NCBI GenBank assembly: GCA_963800395.1 | Contig: CAWDBD010000003.1 | Coordinates: forward strand, 1-64,000 | DNA length: 64,000 nt | Reading direction: 5' to 3' | Source: DASSBG01 sp963800395 | Lineage (GTDB): Bacteria; Pseudomonadota; Gammaproteobacteria; Xanthomonadales; Rhodanobacteraceae | In this document: one piece after another, positions 1 to 8,130 of the stretch | Layout: each line of letters begins with the position of its first letter | How positions within the stretch are numbered: the first letter of the stretch is position 1 | Translations under genes and position numbers: made by a program | The notes under the pieces: generated by a model | The model's input: only the letters and a program-made list of their open reading frames with translations | The model's database searches: none | Told to the model about the DNA's origin: nothing

Positions 1-16
1 GGCTGCGTGGCGGCAA

Positions 17-2680
17 TCAGTCCTTGAATTCCTGCGCCTTTTTCAAGGCGGCGCACAGACGGATCGACTCGCTCGTCTGAGCCAGGCCGCGGTCCGCACC
101 AGGCAGATCCTTGAGCTTCGGCTTGAAGAACGTGCCCAGGCGTTCGGCCTCTTCGTCCGAGCAGCCGCCGCCACCGGCGAGGCGCGGCACGTAGCCGCTG
201 GCGAAGGCTCCGATGCGCTTGTAGATCGCATCGTAGTGATCGACAAACCAATCCCACATGGCGTCGCGACCGGCGCGCGTCTCGCGATCGGCATAGAACA
301 GACGCGCCATCTCGCCAATCTTCACCGATGGCCCAATGGCCAGATTGCGTACCCGGGTGGCCTGGTCGCCGTGCGCGTTGCCCAGCCCACCAAGAATTGC
401 ATTGCGCTGCGCAGGTTCGGTGGTGGTCTGCAGCGCCTTGATCAACCGATCGACTGCCGGCTTGCCTTCGTCTTCCACGACAATGGCAAGTGCCATGCCC
501 GCCAGATCCGGGTTGGCTGCAGCAAAGTCGAGATGACCCTTGCCATCACCTTTCATCACCGCATCACCCTGCTTGCGCAGCGCCGCGCGCACGGCCGGTA
601 CCTTGAAGGTGAACGCCAACGAGCCGGCCAGGCGGCTGCGCAGGTGCACGTCCTCCGGTGTATCTTCGGCACGGCGATCAAAGCCGAGTTTTTCCAGGCG
701 TGACAGATAGGCCTCGGACACCTGCTTGCGCACCATGTCCCGCTGGGCGTCACTGTTCAGTTCATGCTCCCAGATCCAGCTCACGGTGCCGAGCGGCGCA
801 GTGGCGACGTCAGCGGTACTGGATGGCGCCAGCACACGCATGGCGGTGAGTACTTCGTCGGCGTGAAAGTCGCCATGACGGAATCCCGAATCCACCGCAT
901 CGGCCCAGGCCAGCTTCTCTGCATCACTGAGCTTGCCGGCAACGACTGTGCTGAGCGCCGCAAAGTCCTTGTGCGACATGATGAAGCGGTAGTAGCCACG
1001 CGCATCGGCATTGGGCATGATCCAGGCCGGGCAGGTCTTGCCGGACAGCTCCAGCGTTCCGGCAGGTTTGCGCAGCATGGTGCAATCGGTGCCGGTCGGT
1101 GTGCGTATGCACACGGGAATGCCCCAGGTGCGCTGCGTGTTGCCGCTCGAACCAAGAGGCAGGTAGCGGCTCTGCTTCAACCTGACAACCGGCGTCGCAC
1201 CCGAGCAATCCAGCGTGGTGGAAACCAGCGGCACTCCAGACTGGTCCAGGAAGCTGTTGAATGCCTGCTTGAACGAGTCACCCTTGCCTGCCGCAGCGGC
1301 GATTGAATCGACCAGGTCACCGGCATCGGCATTGCCGAACTTGTGCTTCTGGATGTAGGCGCGCATGCCCTTGCGGAACGTGTTGTCACCCACATAGTGC
1401 TCGAACATCGCCAATACGGCGGCACCCTTCTGGTAGGTGATGCCGTCAAATGCGGTCTTGATGTCGCCATTGCCCGTGATCGGCTGGCGAATCTTGCGTG
1501 CGCTCACCAGGCTGTCGTTGGACATCGCGCCTTCGGCACCATTGACGCGATCAAGATCGGCGCGATATTCCGGATGGATGCTCTCGGTAACCTTCTTCTG
1601 CATCCAGGTAGCGAACGCCTCGTTCAGCCAGATGTCGTCCCACCACTTCATGGTCACGGTGTCACCCGTCCATTGATGCGCCAGCTCATGAGCGGCTGTA
1701 TTGAAGGATCCCTGGACGTTGCGTTGCGGTGAGTCCTTGTCCAGCAACATCAGCCAGTCGCGGTAGGTCACCAGGCCGGCATTTTCCATCGCACCGGCGG
1801 CGAAATCGGGTGCCGCGAGCTGGTCCAGCTTGCCGAACGGATAGCCGAAGGCATAGTAGTTTTCCAGAAATTCGATGATCCCGGGGGTCTGGTCGAGTGC
1901 CGGCTGCATGCGGTTGCCCTCGCCGTGCGGCGCAATGCCGCGCAGGGGAATGGGCTGCTTGCGCCACTGATTGGCGGCAATGGCCTTGCCGTCAATGACG
2001 TCCCACGGACCGATGGCAAAAGCCACCAGATACGTGGGCAGCGGTTGGGTTGTGGCGAAGGTGAGGGTCTTCCAGCCATCCTTGCCTTCGCTGGTATGGG
2101 TGACTGCGCTGTTGGCCGCAGCCACCTGATCAGACGGGATGGTGATGCGAATATCGAAAGCCGTCTTGTAGTTGGGCTGGTCGAAGCCCGGGAAGGCGAA
2201 GCGCGCGCTGACTGGCTCGAACTGGGTCATCGCATAGTCACGCCCATCGCGGCTGACCTTGTACAGGCCTTCCAGCTGCTTGTTGAATGGTGCGCTGTAG
2301 GCGATGGCCAGCGTGACCTCGCCGGCTTTCAGCGTGCGGCCGAAATCGATGCGCGCCACCCCGGCCCTGGCATCAGCCTCGACCCATTTGGCCGAATGCG
2401 GCTTGCCGTCGGCAGCCGTCACCCGGACCGAGTCGACCTTCAGATCCTGGCCATGCAGCCAGACATGATCCGTTGCCTTGGCAAGCTTCACTGCAATGGT
2501 TGTGGTGCCGCTGAAATCGTCCTTGCGCGGATCGACCTTCAGGTCGAGCGTGTAATGCTGGGGTACCGCCCAGTCGGGCAGCAGCCCCTGGGGTACCTTG
2601 TTGCCTGCCGTCGCAGCCAGCAAGGACGTGCTGAGGACCACAAGCGCAAGGCCTGCAAAAAGTGCAGCCAGACGTTTCAT
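17..2680 (-). CDS. Secreted M1-family metallo-aminopeptidase
   Basis: Zinc aminopeptidase of the M1 (gluzincin) family that removes N-terminal residues from peptides, exported to the periplasm or beyond. A signal peptide (MKRLAALF and a hydrophobic run) covers about residues 1-23. The exopeptidase motif GAMEN lies near residue 295, and the zinc site HELAHQW near residue 330 is followed about 18 residues later by NEAF. The C-terminal helical domain is full length, giving about 887 residues, usual for secreted family members. The start at 2680 is preferred over an in-frame ATG 57 bp upstream because GGAG precedes it at good spacing and it begins exactly at the signal peptide. It is divergent from oxyR. 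The substrate cannot be told from sequence. Confidence 0.93.
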   Translation of the reverse strand: MKRLAALFAGLALVVLSTSLLAATAGNKVPQGLLPDWAVPQHYTLDLKVDPRKDDFSGTTTIAVKLAKATDHVWLHGQDLKVDSVRVTAADGKPHSAKWVEADARAGVARIDFGRTLKAGEVTLAIAYSAPFNKQLEGLYKVSRDGRDYAMTQFEPVSARFAFPGFDQPNYKTAFDIRITIPSDQVAAANSAVTHTSEGKDGWKTLTFATTQPLPTYLVAFAIGPWDVIDGKAIAANQWRKQPIPLRGIAPHGEGNRMQPALDQTPGIIEFLENYYAFGYPFGKLDQLAAPDFAAGAMENAGLVTYRDWLMLLDKDSPQRNVQGSFNTAAHELAHQWTGDTVTMKWWDDIWLNEAFATWMQKKVTESIHPEYRADLDRVNGAEGAMSNDSLVSARKIRQPITGNGDIKTAFDGITYQKGAAVLAMFEHYVGDNTFRKGMRAYIQKHKFGNADAGDLVDSIAAAAGKGDSFKQAFNSFLDQSGVPLVSTTLDCSGATPVVRLKQSRYLPLGSSGNTQRTWGIPVCIRTPTGTDCTMLRKPAGTLELSGKTCPAWIMPNADARGYYRFIMSHKDFAALSTVVAGKLSDAEKLAWADAVDSGFRHGDFHADEVLTAMRVLAPSSTADVATAPLGTVSWIWEHELNSDAQRDMVRKQVSEAYLSRLEKLGFDRRAEDTPEDVHLRSRLAGSLAFTFKVPAVRAALRKQGDAVMKGDGKGHLDFAAANPDLAGMALAIVVEDEGKPAVDRLIKALQTTTEPAQRNAILGGLGNAHGDQATRVRNLAIGPSVKIGEMARLFYADRETRAGRDAMWDWFVDHYDAIYKRIGAFASGYVPRLAGGGGCSDEEAERLGTFFKPKLKDLPGADRGLAQTSESIRLCAALKKAQEFKD

Positions 2681-2792
2681 CGCATATCTCCGGTCAATGT
2701 ATGCATGCAGGCTAGCGCGCGGCACCCTGGCGCGCACCGCCCAGAAGTCATGACGGAGGTTTTGTTCTATTCATTTTCCAAACCAATAGTTG

Positions 2793-2818
2793 CTATGCTA
2801 TGCATAGTTGAAACCTAT
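2793..2818 (+). promoter_or_regulatory. Partial OxyR operator upstream of oxyR
   Basis: The sequence reads CTAT-N7-ATAG-N7-CTAT, three of the four tetranucleotides of the OxyR consensus ATAG-N7-CTAT-N7-ATAG-N7-CTAT in perfect register; the leftmost element is degenerate. The right half also matches the T and A inside the consensus spacer. It ends 10 bp before the oxyR start, as expected for an autorepressor site, and could also affect the divergent aminopeptidase gene. Confidence 0.65.
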
Positions 2819-2828
2819 TGGGTCGGAC

Positions 2829-3770
2829 ATGAACCTCAGGGACCTGCGCTATCTGGTGGCTCTGGCCGAGCACCGCCATTTCGGGCACGCCGCCGAAGCG
2901 TGCTTCGTCAGCCAGCCGACCCTGTCCACCCAGATCCGCAAGCTGGAGGACGAACTGGGCGTGACACTGGTCGAGCGCACGCCGCGCAAGATCCTCCTCA
3001 CCGAGGTGGGCCGCGACATCGCCTCACGCGCCCGCAATGTGCTGCACGAGGTGGAACAGATCCGCACCATCGCCCGGCGTACCCGCGACCCGGAATCAGG
3101 TACGGTACGGCTGGGCATTTTCCCCACGCTGGGGCCGTACCTGCTGCCGCATGTGGTGCCGCTGATACGCAAGACCTTCCCGCGTCTGGAACTGCTGCTG
3201 GTGGAGGAGAAGACCGAGGTGGTTCTGGCACGCCTGCGCGAAGGCACGCTGGACGCCGGCATTCTGGCGCTGCCGCTGCACGAGGACAGCCTGCATGAAG
3301 AATTCCTGTTCGAGGAGCCGTTCCTGCTGGCGGTGCCTGCAACCCACGCGCTGGCCAGACGCAAGCGCCTGAATCTGGCCGACCTGGCCGACGAGAGCCT
3401 GCTGCTGCTCGAAGACGGTCATTGCCTGCGCGACCAGGCGCTGGAGGTGTGTCATCTGGCCGGCGCCGGCGAACGTCACGGCTTCCGCGCCACCAGTCTG
3501 GAAACGCTGCGGCAGATGGTGGCCGCCGATGTCGGCATCACCCTGCTGCCCACGCTGGCGGTCAACCCGCCCGTGGCACGCGTCGACAATGTGCGCCTGA
3601 TCGAATTCAGCGGACACCCGCCACACCGCCGCCTGGCCATGGTCTGGCGCAAGAGCTCGGCCCGCCATGACTTCCTGCTGCGCCTGGCTGACGTCATCCG
3701 CCAACTGCCTCCCTCGCTGCTGGATGCGCATGCCACCGTGCGCCGGGTGGGTCACAGACTCTCGGCGTGA
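2829..3770 (+). CDS. oxyR: Hydrogen peroxide sensor OxyR (LysR family)
   Basis: Peroxide-responsive transcription factor. An N-terminal winged helix-turn-helix (about residues 1-60, MNLRDLRYLV...PTLSTQIRKLE) is followed by the LysR-type regulatory domain. The redox pair is visible as HCLRDQALEVC. With the start at 2829 the cysteines fall at residues 199 and 208, exactly the positions of the E. coli disulfide pair, which decides this start over the upstream ATG at 2808. Length is 313 aa. The following rubrerythrin operon carries an OxyR-like operator, so its regulon probably begins next door. Regulation is probably autogenous through the site at 2793-2818. Confidence 0.97.
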   Translation: MNLRDLRYLVALAEHRHFGHAAEACFVSQPTLSTQIRKLEDELGVTLVERTPRKILLTEVGRDIASRARNVLHEVEQIRTIARRTRDPESGTVRLGIFPTLGPYLLPHVVPLIRKTFPRLELLLVEEKTEVVLARLREGTLDAGILALPLHEDSLHEEFLFEEPFLLAVPATHALARRKRLNLADLADESLLLLEDGHCLRDQALEVCHLAGAGERHGFRATSLETLRQMVAADVGITLLPTLAVNPPVARVDNVRLIEFSGHPPHRRLAMVWRKSSARHDFLLRLADVIRQLPPSLLDAHATVRRVGHRLSA

Positions 3771-3790
3771 ATGTGCGACGCCGCTAGCTC

Positions 3791-3827
3791 ATAGTCCTGG
3801 CCTATCAAAACGATACACACAATCAAT
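3791..3827 (+). promoter_or_regulatory. OxyR-like operator upstream of the rubrerythrin operon
   Basis: ATAG-N7-CTAT-N7-ATAC-N7-CAAT: all four tetranucleotides are present at exact 11-bp spacing with one mismatch in each of the last two. A possible -10 (TAGTCT, 3851-3856) lies downstream without a recognisable -35, so the operator would sit at or just upstream of the -35 position, the usual geometry for OxyR activation. The next gene starts at 3925 with a GAGGTGA ribosome site. Confidence 0.65.
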
Positions 3828-3924
3828 TATGTGCCTTGCGGCGAATGCGCTAGTCTCGGTTGCAAGCGGCCCTGTGCCCGCACATGGCGGCTTCATCCTT
3901 GTCCTGCATACCTGAGGTGACACC

Positions 3925-4347
3925 ATGAGCAATCTGAAGGGATCGAAGACCGAGCAGAACCTGAAAGACGCTTTCGCCGGGGAGTCGATGGCCAACCGTC
4001 GCTACCTGTACTTTGCGGCCAAGGCGGACGTGGAAGGCTACAACGATGTTTCAGCCGTATTCCGCTCCACCGCCGAAGGCGAGACCGGACACGCGCATGG
4101 CCACATGGAGTATCTGGAGGAAGTCGGTGACCCGGCCACGGGTGAGCCGTTTGGCGGCACCGAAGCCAACCTCAAGAGCGCCATCGCCGGCGAGACCCAC
4201 GAATACACCGACATGTATCCCGGCATGGCCAAGGCCGCCCGCGAGGAAGGCTTTGACGAGATCGCGGACTGGTTCGAAACGCTGGCCAAGGCCGAACGTT
4301 CGCACGCCAACCGCTTCACCAAGGCGCTGGGCGAGCTCAACGCCTGA
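3925..4347 (+). CDS. Rubrerythrin-family di-iron protein (no rubredoxin domain)
   Basis: Ferritin-like di-iron protein of 140 residues, probably a cytoplasmic peroxide reductase. Likely metal ligands are Glu20, Glu53 and His56 (ExxH), Glu90 and the C-terminal Glu124/His127 (ERSH) pair. The C-terminal rubredoxin-like Cys4 Fe domain of classical rubrerythrin is absent, so electrons must come from another protein. The next gene, an Fe-S oxidoreductase, is the obvious candidate donor. A strong GAGGTGA ribosome site sets the start. It lies 154 bp downstream of oxyR and carries an OxyR-like operator in its promoter. Function in peroxide removal is inferred from family and context. Confidence 0.93.
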   Translation: MSNLKGSKTEQNLKDAFAGESMANRRYLYFAAKADVEGYNDVSAVFRSTAEGETGHAHGHMEYLEEVGDPATGEPFGGTEANLKSAIAGETHEYTDMYPGMAKAAREEGFDEIADWFETLAKAERSHANRFTKALGELNA

Positions 4348-4485
4348 GGCTTTCCCGAAAGCTGTCAGCGGTGCGCAGTGAGCGGAGGCAATGCCCGCTT
4401 GTTCCGCTCACGGCCAACCGCTGACCGCCTGCGCGACGAATCTACGTGCAGCTGCCATTGGCACCTTGATCCCGGAGCAGCAGTC

Positions 4486-5830
4486 ATGGCTGACCCCACC
4501 GATTCCACCCGCGAAGGCAACCTGGAGGCGCCGACCCGCCATCCGCTGGGATGGACCGATGCCGACTTCCACGACCAGGCCTCGCTGGATGCCGAACTGG
4601 AGCGTGTCTTCGATATCTGCCACGGATGCCGCCGCTGTGTCAGTCTGTGCCACGCCTTCCCTACCCTGTTCGATCTGGTCGACGAGTCGGAAACGCTGGA
4701 AGTGGACGGTGTGGACAAGGCCGACTATGGCCGCGTCGTCGAGCAATGCTACCTGTGCGACCTGTGCTACCAGACCAAGTGCCCCTATGTACCGCCCCAT
4801 CCATGGAACGTCGATTTTCCGCACCTGATGTTGCGCGCCAAGGCGGACGCACTACAAGCGCGAAGGTGCACCGCTTTCTGCAAGGATTCTCTCCAGCACT
4901 CGCGCCGTCGGCAAGCTGGCATCAATCCCCGTGGTGATGCAAACCGTCAACGCCGCCAATCGCAACGGGGTGGCGCGCAGCGTGCTGGAAAAGACCATGG
5001 GCGTGGACGCCGAAGCGCGATTGCCGACCTATCATTCACCACCTGCACGCAAACGGCTGCGCAAGCTCGAAGGCGCCGGCGACGCCGTTCCAGCTGGCCG
5101 CACACGTGGCAAACTGGCCATTTTTGCCACCTGCTATTGCGACCATTCCCTGCCCGACGCGGTCGAGGACATGGCCGCAGTCTTCACACACAATGCGATC
5201 CCGGTTCGCCTGGTGGAGAGCGAGGTCTGCTGCGGCATGCCCAGGATGGAACTGGGTGACCTGGAAACCGTGAAGAAATACAAGGAACGCAATATCCCGG
5301 TGCTGGCCGGGATGATCCGCGATGGCTGGGACATCAGCGCACCCATCCCGTCCTGTGTGCTGATGTTCAAGCAGGAGCTGCCGCTGATGTTCCCGGATGA
5401 TGACGAGGTCGAGCTGGTACGCCAGCACATCTTCGATCCTTTCGAATACCTGATGATCCGCCACAAGGAAGGCAGGCTGAACACCGACTTCGCAAGGCCC
5501 CTGGGCAAGATCGCCTGGCACGTGGCCTGCCATCAGCGCGTGCAGAAGATCGGGCCCAAGACCCGCGAGGTGTTCGAGCTGATACCGGACACGGAAATCA
5601 TCACCATCGAACGTTGCTCGGGCCATGACGGAACCTACGGCGTCAAGAAGGCCACCTATGCCTTGTCCAGAAAGATAGCGAGGCCGGTTGAAAAGCGCGT
5701 TGCCCAGGCCGAGCCCGACCATTTCACCAGCGACTGCCCCATGGCCGGCAGCCACATTGCGCACGGCCTCGAGGACAAGCCGGCCAATGAGCATCCGCTG
5801 TCGCTGCTGCGGCTGGCGTATGGCCTGTAG
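4486..5830 (+). CDS. Heterodisulfide reductase-related Fe-S oxidoreductase (one frame break)
   Basis: Fe-S protein related to HdrD/GlpC. The N-terminal half has two 4Fe-4S cysteine clusters (CHGCRRC and CYLCDLCYQTKC, roughly residues 45-105). The C-terminal half has CCG-domain type cysteine signatures (SEVCCGMPRM and ERCSGHDGTYG). The reading frame changes near 4845: the frame ends after LRAKAD and resumes as HYKREGA, best explained by one missing base. The end at 5830 lies inside a palindromic repeat that supplies the TAG stop. Start chosen at ATG 4486 after GGAG. It sits between rubrerythrin and DUF3501, a recurrent gene trio, and is the likely electron donor for the rubrerythrin; that role is inference. 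Confidence 0.88.
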
Positions 5831-5907
5831 GGTGCTGCTGAGCGCAGCGAAGCGCACCACAAGACTTCACGCCGCGGTGCGCTTCGCTACGCTCAGCAGC
5901 ACCCTGC
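5827..5907. repeat. 81-bp palindromic repeat, copy 1
   Basis: The arms are GTAGGGTGCTGCTGAG (5827-5842) and CTCAGCAGCACCCTGC (5892-5907), continuing inward with GCGAAGCGCACC-type complementarity. A copy of exactly the same length lies at 27664-27744 and a disrupted one around 27332-27577. The TAG at element positions 2-4 is the stop codon of the preceding Fe-S oxidoreductase gene. It is REP/BIME-like and could form a large RNA hairpin inside the operon. Confidence 0.85.
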
Positions 5908-5931
5908 ACTCACTCTCATCACCACGATGCC

Positions 5932-6510
5932 ATGAACCTGACCCGCCAAGACCTCCTCAGCCTCGAAGCCTACGCCGAGCAGCGCAATGACTTTCGCGCC
6001 CGCGTGATGGCGCACAAGAAACAGCGCAACGTGCGTGTGGGTGAACACCTGTCCTTCCTGTTCGAGGACCGGCTCACCATCCAGTATCAGATCCAGGAAA
6101 TGCTGCGCGCCGAGCGCATCTTCGAGGCGGCCGCCATCCAGGAAGAGCTGGACACCTATACCCCGCTGATTCCCGACGGCTGCAACCTCAAGGCTACCCT
6201 GCTGATCGAGTATGAGGATGTTGACGAACGGCGCCAGGCACTGGTCCGACTGCGCGGCATCGAGAACAAGCTGGAACTGCAGGTAGGCGATCATGCCCCG
6301 GTACGGGCCCTGGCCAACGAGGACCTCGAGCGGGGCAACGATGAAAAGACCACCGCCGTGCATTTCCTGCGCTTTGAACTGGACCCGTCCATGATTGCCG
6401 ACTGGCGCCAGGGCGTTGAAGTCACGCTCCGCAGCACGCACCCGGAACTCCAGGTCGCCTCACAGCTGCGGCCGGCACAGCAAAAGGCGCTGACGGAGGA
6501 TTTCGAGTAG
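5932..6510 (+). CDS. DUF3501 family protein
   Basis: 192-residue soluble protein of the DUF3501 family; the beginning MNLTRQDLLSLEAY and the phrase RLTIQYQIQEMLRAE are typical as far as I recall. No cysteine cluster, signal peptide or membrane segment is visible, and no catalytic motif is recognised. It is the third gene of the rubrerythrin / Fe-S oxidoreductase / DUF3501 set, 101 bp after the preceding gene with the palindromic repeat between. Its biochemical role is unknown; association with peroxide or redox metabolism comes only from the conserved neighbourhood and the OxyR-like operator upstream. Confidence 0.88.
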   Translation: MNLTRQDLLSLEAYAEQRNDFRARVMAHKKQRNVRVGEHLSFLFEDRLTIQYQIQEMLRAERIFEAAAIQEELDTYTPLIPDGCNLKATLLIEYEDVDERRQALVRLRGIENKLELQVGDHAPVRALANEDLERGNDEKTTAVHFLRFELDPSMIADWRQGVEVTLRSTHPELQVASQLRPAQQKALTEDFE

Positions 6511-6608
6511 CGCCGGCTGCCGGCGGACGCCGCCAGCGGGCGCATGCCCGAGCAAGTGCCCGGCAGATTCACCAATATCGTATTGATTCCAGCCTGTGGA
6601 AAGGCGAA

Positions 6609-8015
6609 TCAGACGGTTTTTTCCATAATCGGAAACTCGGGGATGCTGTCGAGCGTCGCCGCGCATATGCTGGCCAGTTCCAGCAGACGAAGGTCCGAGC
6701 CGGGAGGTCCGACGAATTGAATGCCGACTGGCAGGCCATCGACCATGCCCATGGGCACGCTCACCGCCGGACATGCCGCCAGGCTCGCGAAGCTGGTCAG
6801 GTCGGCCTGCGAATCAGGTACCTGGGCATCCAGGGCAAAAGCGGTTTGCGGCGTGGTTGGCGTGACCAGCACATCAATCTGGGCAAACAGGCGGCGCGCC
6901 TTCAGGCGCGAGGCGTCAAGCACGCGATCGGCCACTACATACTCCGGTGCGCTGCGCGCCGCAGCCCAGCCCAGCATCTTGCGAAAGCGCTCGGAGACCG
7001 GCTTGTCGGTGTTGGCCAGATCCTCGGCAAAGGTGTTGCACATCTCCGCTTCCATCAGCAGCAGACCAGCACGACGGGCGCTGGCCAGCGGCCAGTCGGA
7101 AAAATCCACCGTCTGCTGCTGACCGAGTTCAGGCTCCATGCGCGCCACGGCCTGCTGGAACATCTCGGCGATGGCATCATCAACACCCAGGTCGGTCAGG
7201 TCGCCCAGGACACCGGTACGCAGGCGACCCGGTTCCCAGTCCGGCGTGGCCAGCGCAACCCGGCGCCGACGCGAACGCGGGTCTTCGGCATCATAGCCAC
7301 CCAGCACCTGCAACAGCACGGTCAGATCCGAAACGCTGCGCGCCAGAATACCGACCGCATCCAGCCGCCGTGCCGCCGGCAACATGCCGCGCGTGGATAT
7401 CTCGCCGTGGGTGGGTTTGAGTGCACACAGGCCACAGTAGCTCGCGGGGATGCGTACCGAACCGAGGCTGTCGGTACCTATCGCAGCCGCGGCAAGACCG
7501 GCTGCTACCGCCGCCGCCGAACCACCCGACGAACCCCCTGCCGTGAAACCATGCCGGAACGGATTGTGGGTCGCACCAAAATGCGGGTTGTCGGTCGTGG
7601 CGCCCAGCGCACCTTCGTCCAGATTGGTCTTGCCCATCAGCACCGCGCCCGCCGCACGCAGGCGCGACACCACCTGGGCGTCGCTGCGGGCAACCGCCTG
7701 TTCGCGACCCGGCAAGCCGGCGCGGGTCGGCCATCCGGCCATGTCGATATTGTCCTTGACCGCGATCGGAATGCCGTCGAGACGGCCCATGACGCCTTCG
7801 CTACGGCGACGCGAGGCCGCGCGAGCCTGGTCGCTGACCATGTCGGGGCGCAGGTCGACAAAGGCATTCAGCCGCGGATTGATGCGCTCGGCGGCATCCA
7901 GATAGGCCGCCGCAAGCTCTTCGGGGTTGCTGTGTCCCATCGCAAGCCAATGCAGGCTCTGGCACACATCGGCGCCACGAACGGGAAGACGTGAGGTTTT
8001 GGACTTGTCATTCAT
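6609..8015 (-). CDS. Amidase-signature (GatA-like) amidase
   Basis: Amidase signature hydrolase of 468 residues cleaving a C-N amide bond in an unidentified substrate. The Ser-cisSer-Lys triad regions are present: the lysine in AVKDNID, the glycine/serine loop TAGGSSGGSAAAV and the nucleophile region GTDSLGSVRIPAS (family usual GTDTGGSIR). It is not the tRNA amidotransferase GatA with confidence, since no gatB or gatC is adjacent. The chosen start (MNDKSK) matches the family N-terminus; the open frame extends about 170 codons further upstream through sequence that lies antisense to the next gene and is not believed. Divergent from ETF-QO with a 115-bp gap. Confidence 0.9.
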   Translation of the reverse strand: MNDKSKTSRLPVRGADVCQSLHWLAMGHSNPEELAAAYLDAAERINPRLNAFVDLRPDMVSDQARAASRRRSEGVMGRLDGIPIAVKDNIDMAGWPTRAGLPGREQAVARSDAQVVSRLRAAGAVLMGKTNLDEGALGATTDNPHFGATHNPFRHGFTAGGSSGGSAAAVAAGLAAAAIGTDSLGSVRIPASYCGLCALKPTHGEISTRGMLPAARRLDAVGILARSVSDLTVLLQVLGGYDAEDPRSRRRRVALATPDWEPGRLRTGVLGDLTDLGVDDAIAEMFQQAVARMEPELGQQQTVDFSDWPLASARRAGLLLMEAEMCNTFAEDLANTDKPVSERFRKMLGWAAARSAPEYVVADRVLDASRLKARRLFAQIDVLVTPTTPQTAFALDAQVPDSQADLTSFASLAACPAVSVPMGMVDGLPVGIQFVGPPGSDLRLLELASICAATLDSIPEFPIMEKTV

Positions 8016-8130
8016 TCGCCAGATTATGGCCCATGCACTGTGTGCGTGCCATCCACCCCAGGCCTCGCATTTGCCGTGACCGCGGCAAAGCCCGACAATC
8101 AATGCCTGAAACGACATCACGGAACAGACC

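Noticed and set aside
1925..3298. Plus-strand frame of about 457 codons spanning the aminopeptidase-oxyR gap
   Set aside because: Overlaps two well-supported genes and has composition of a shadow frame.
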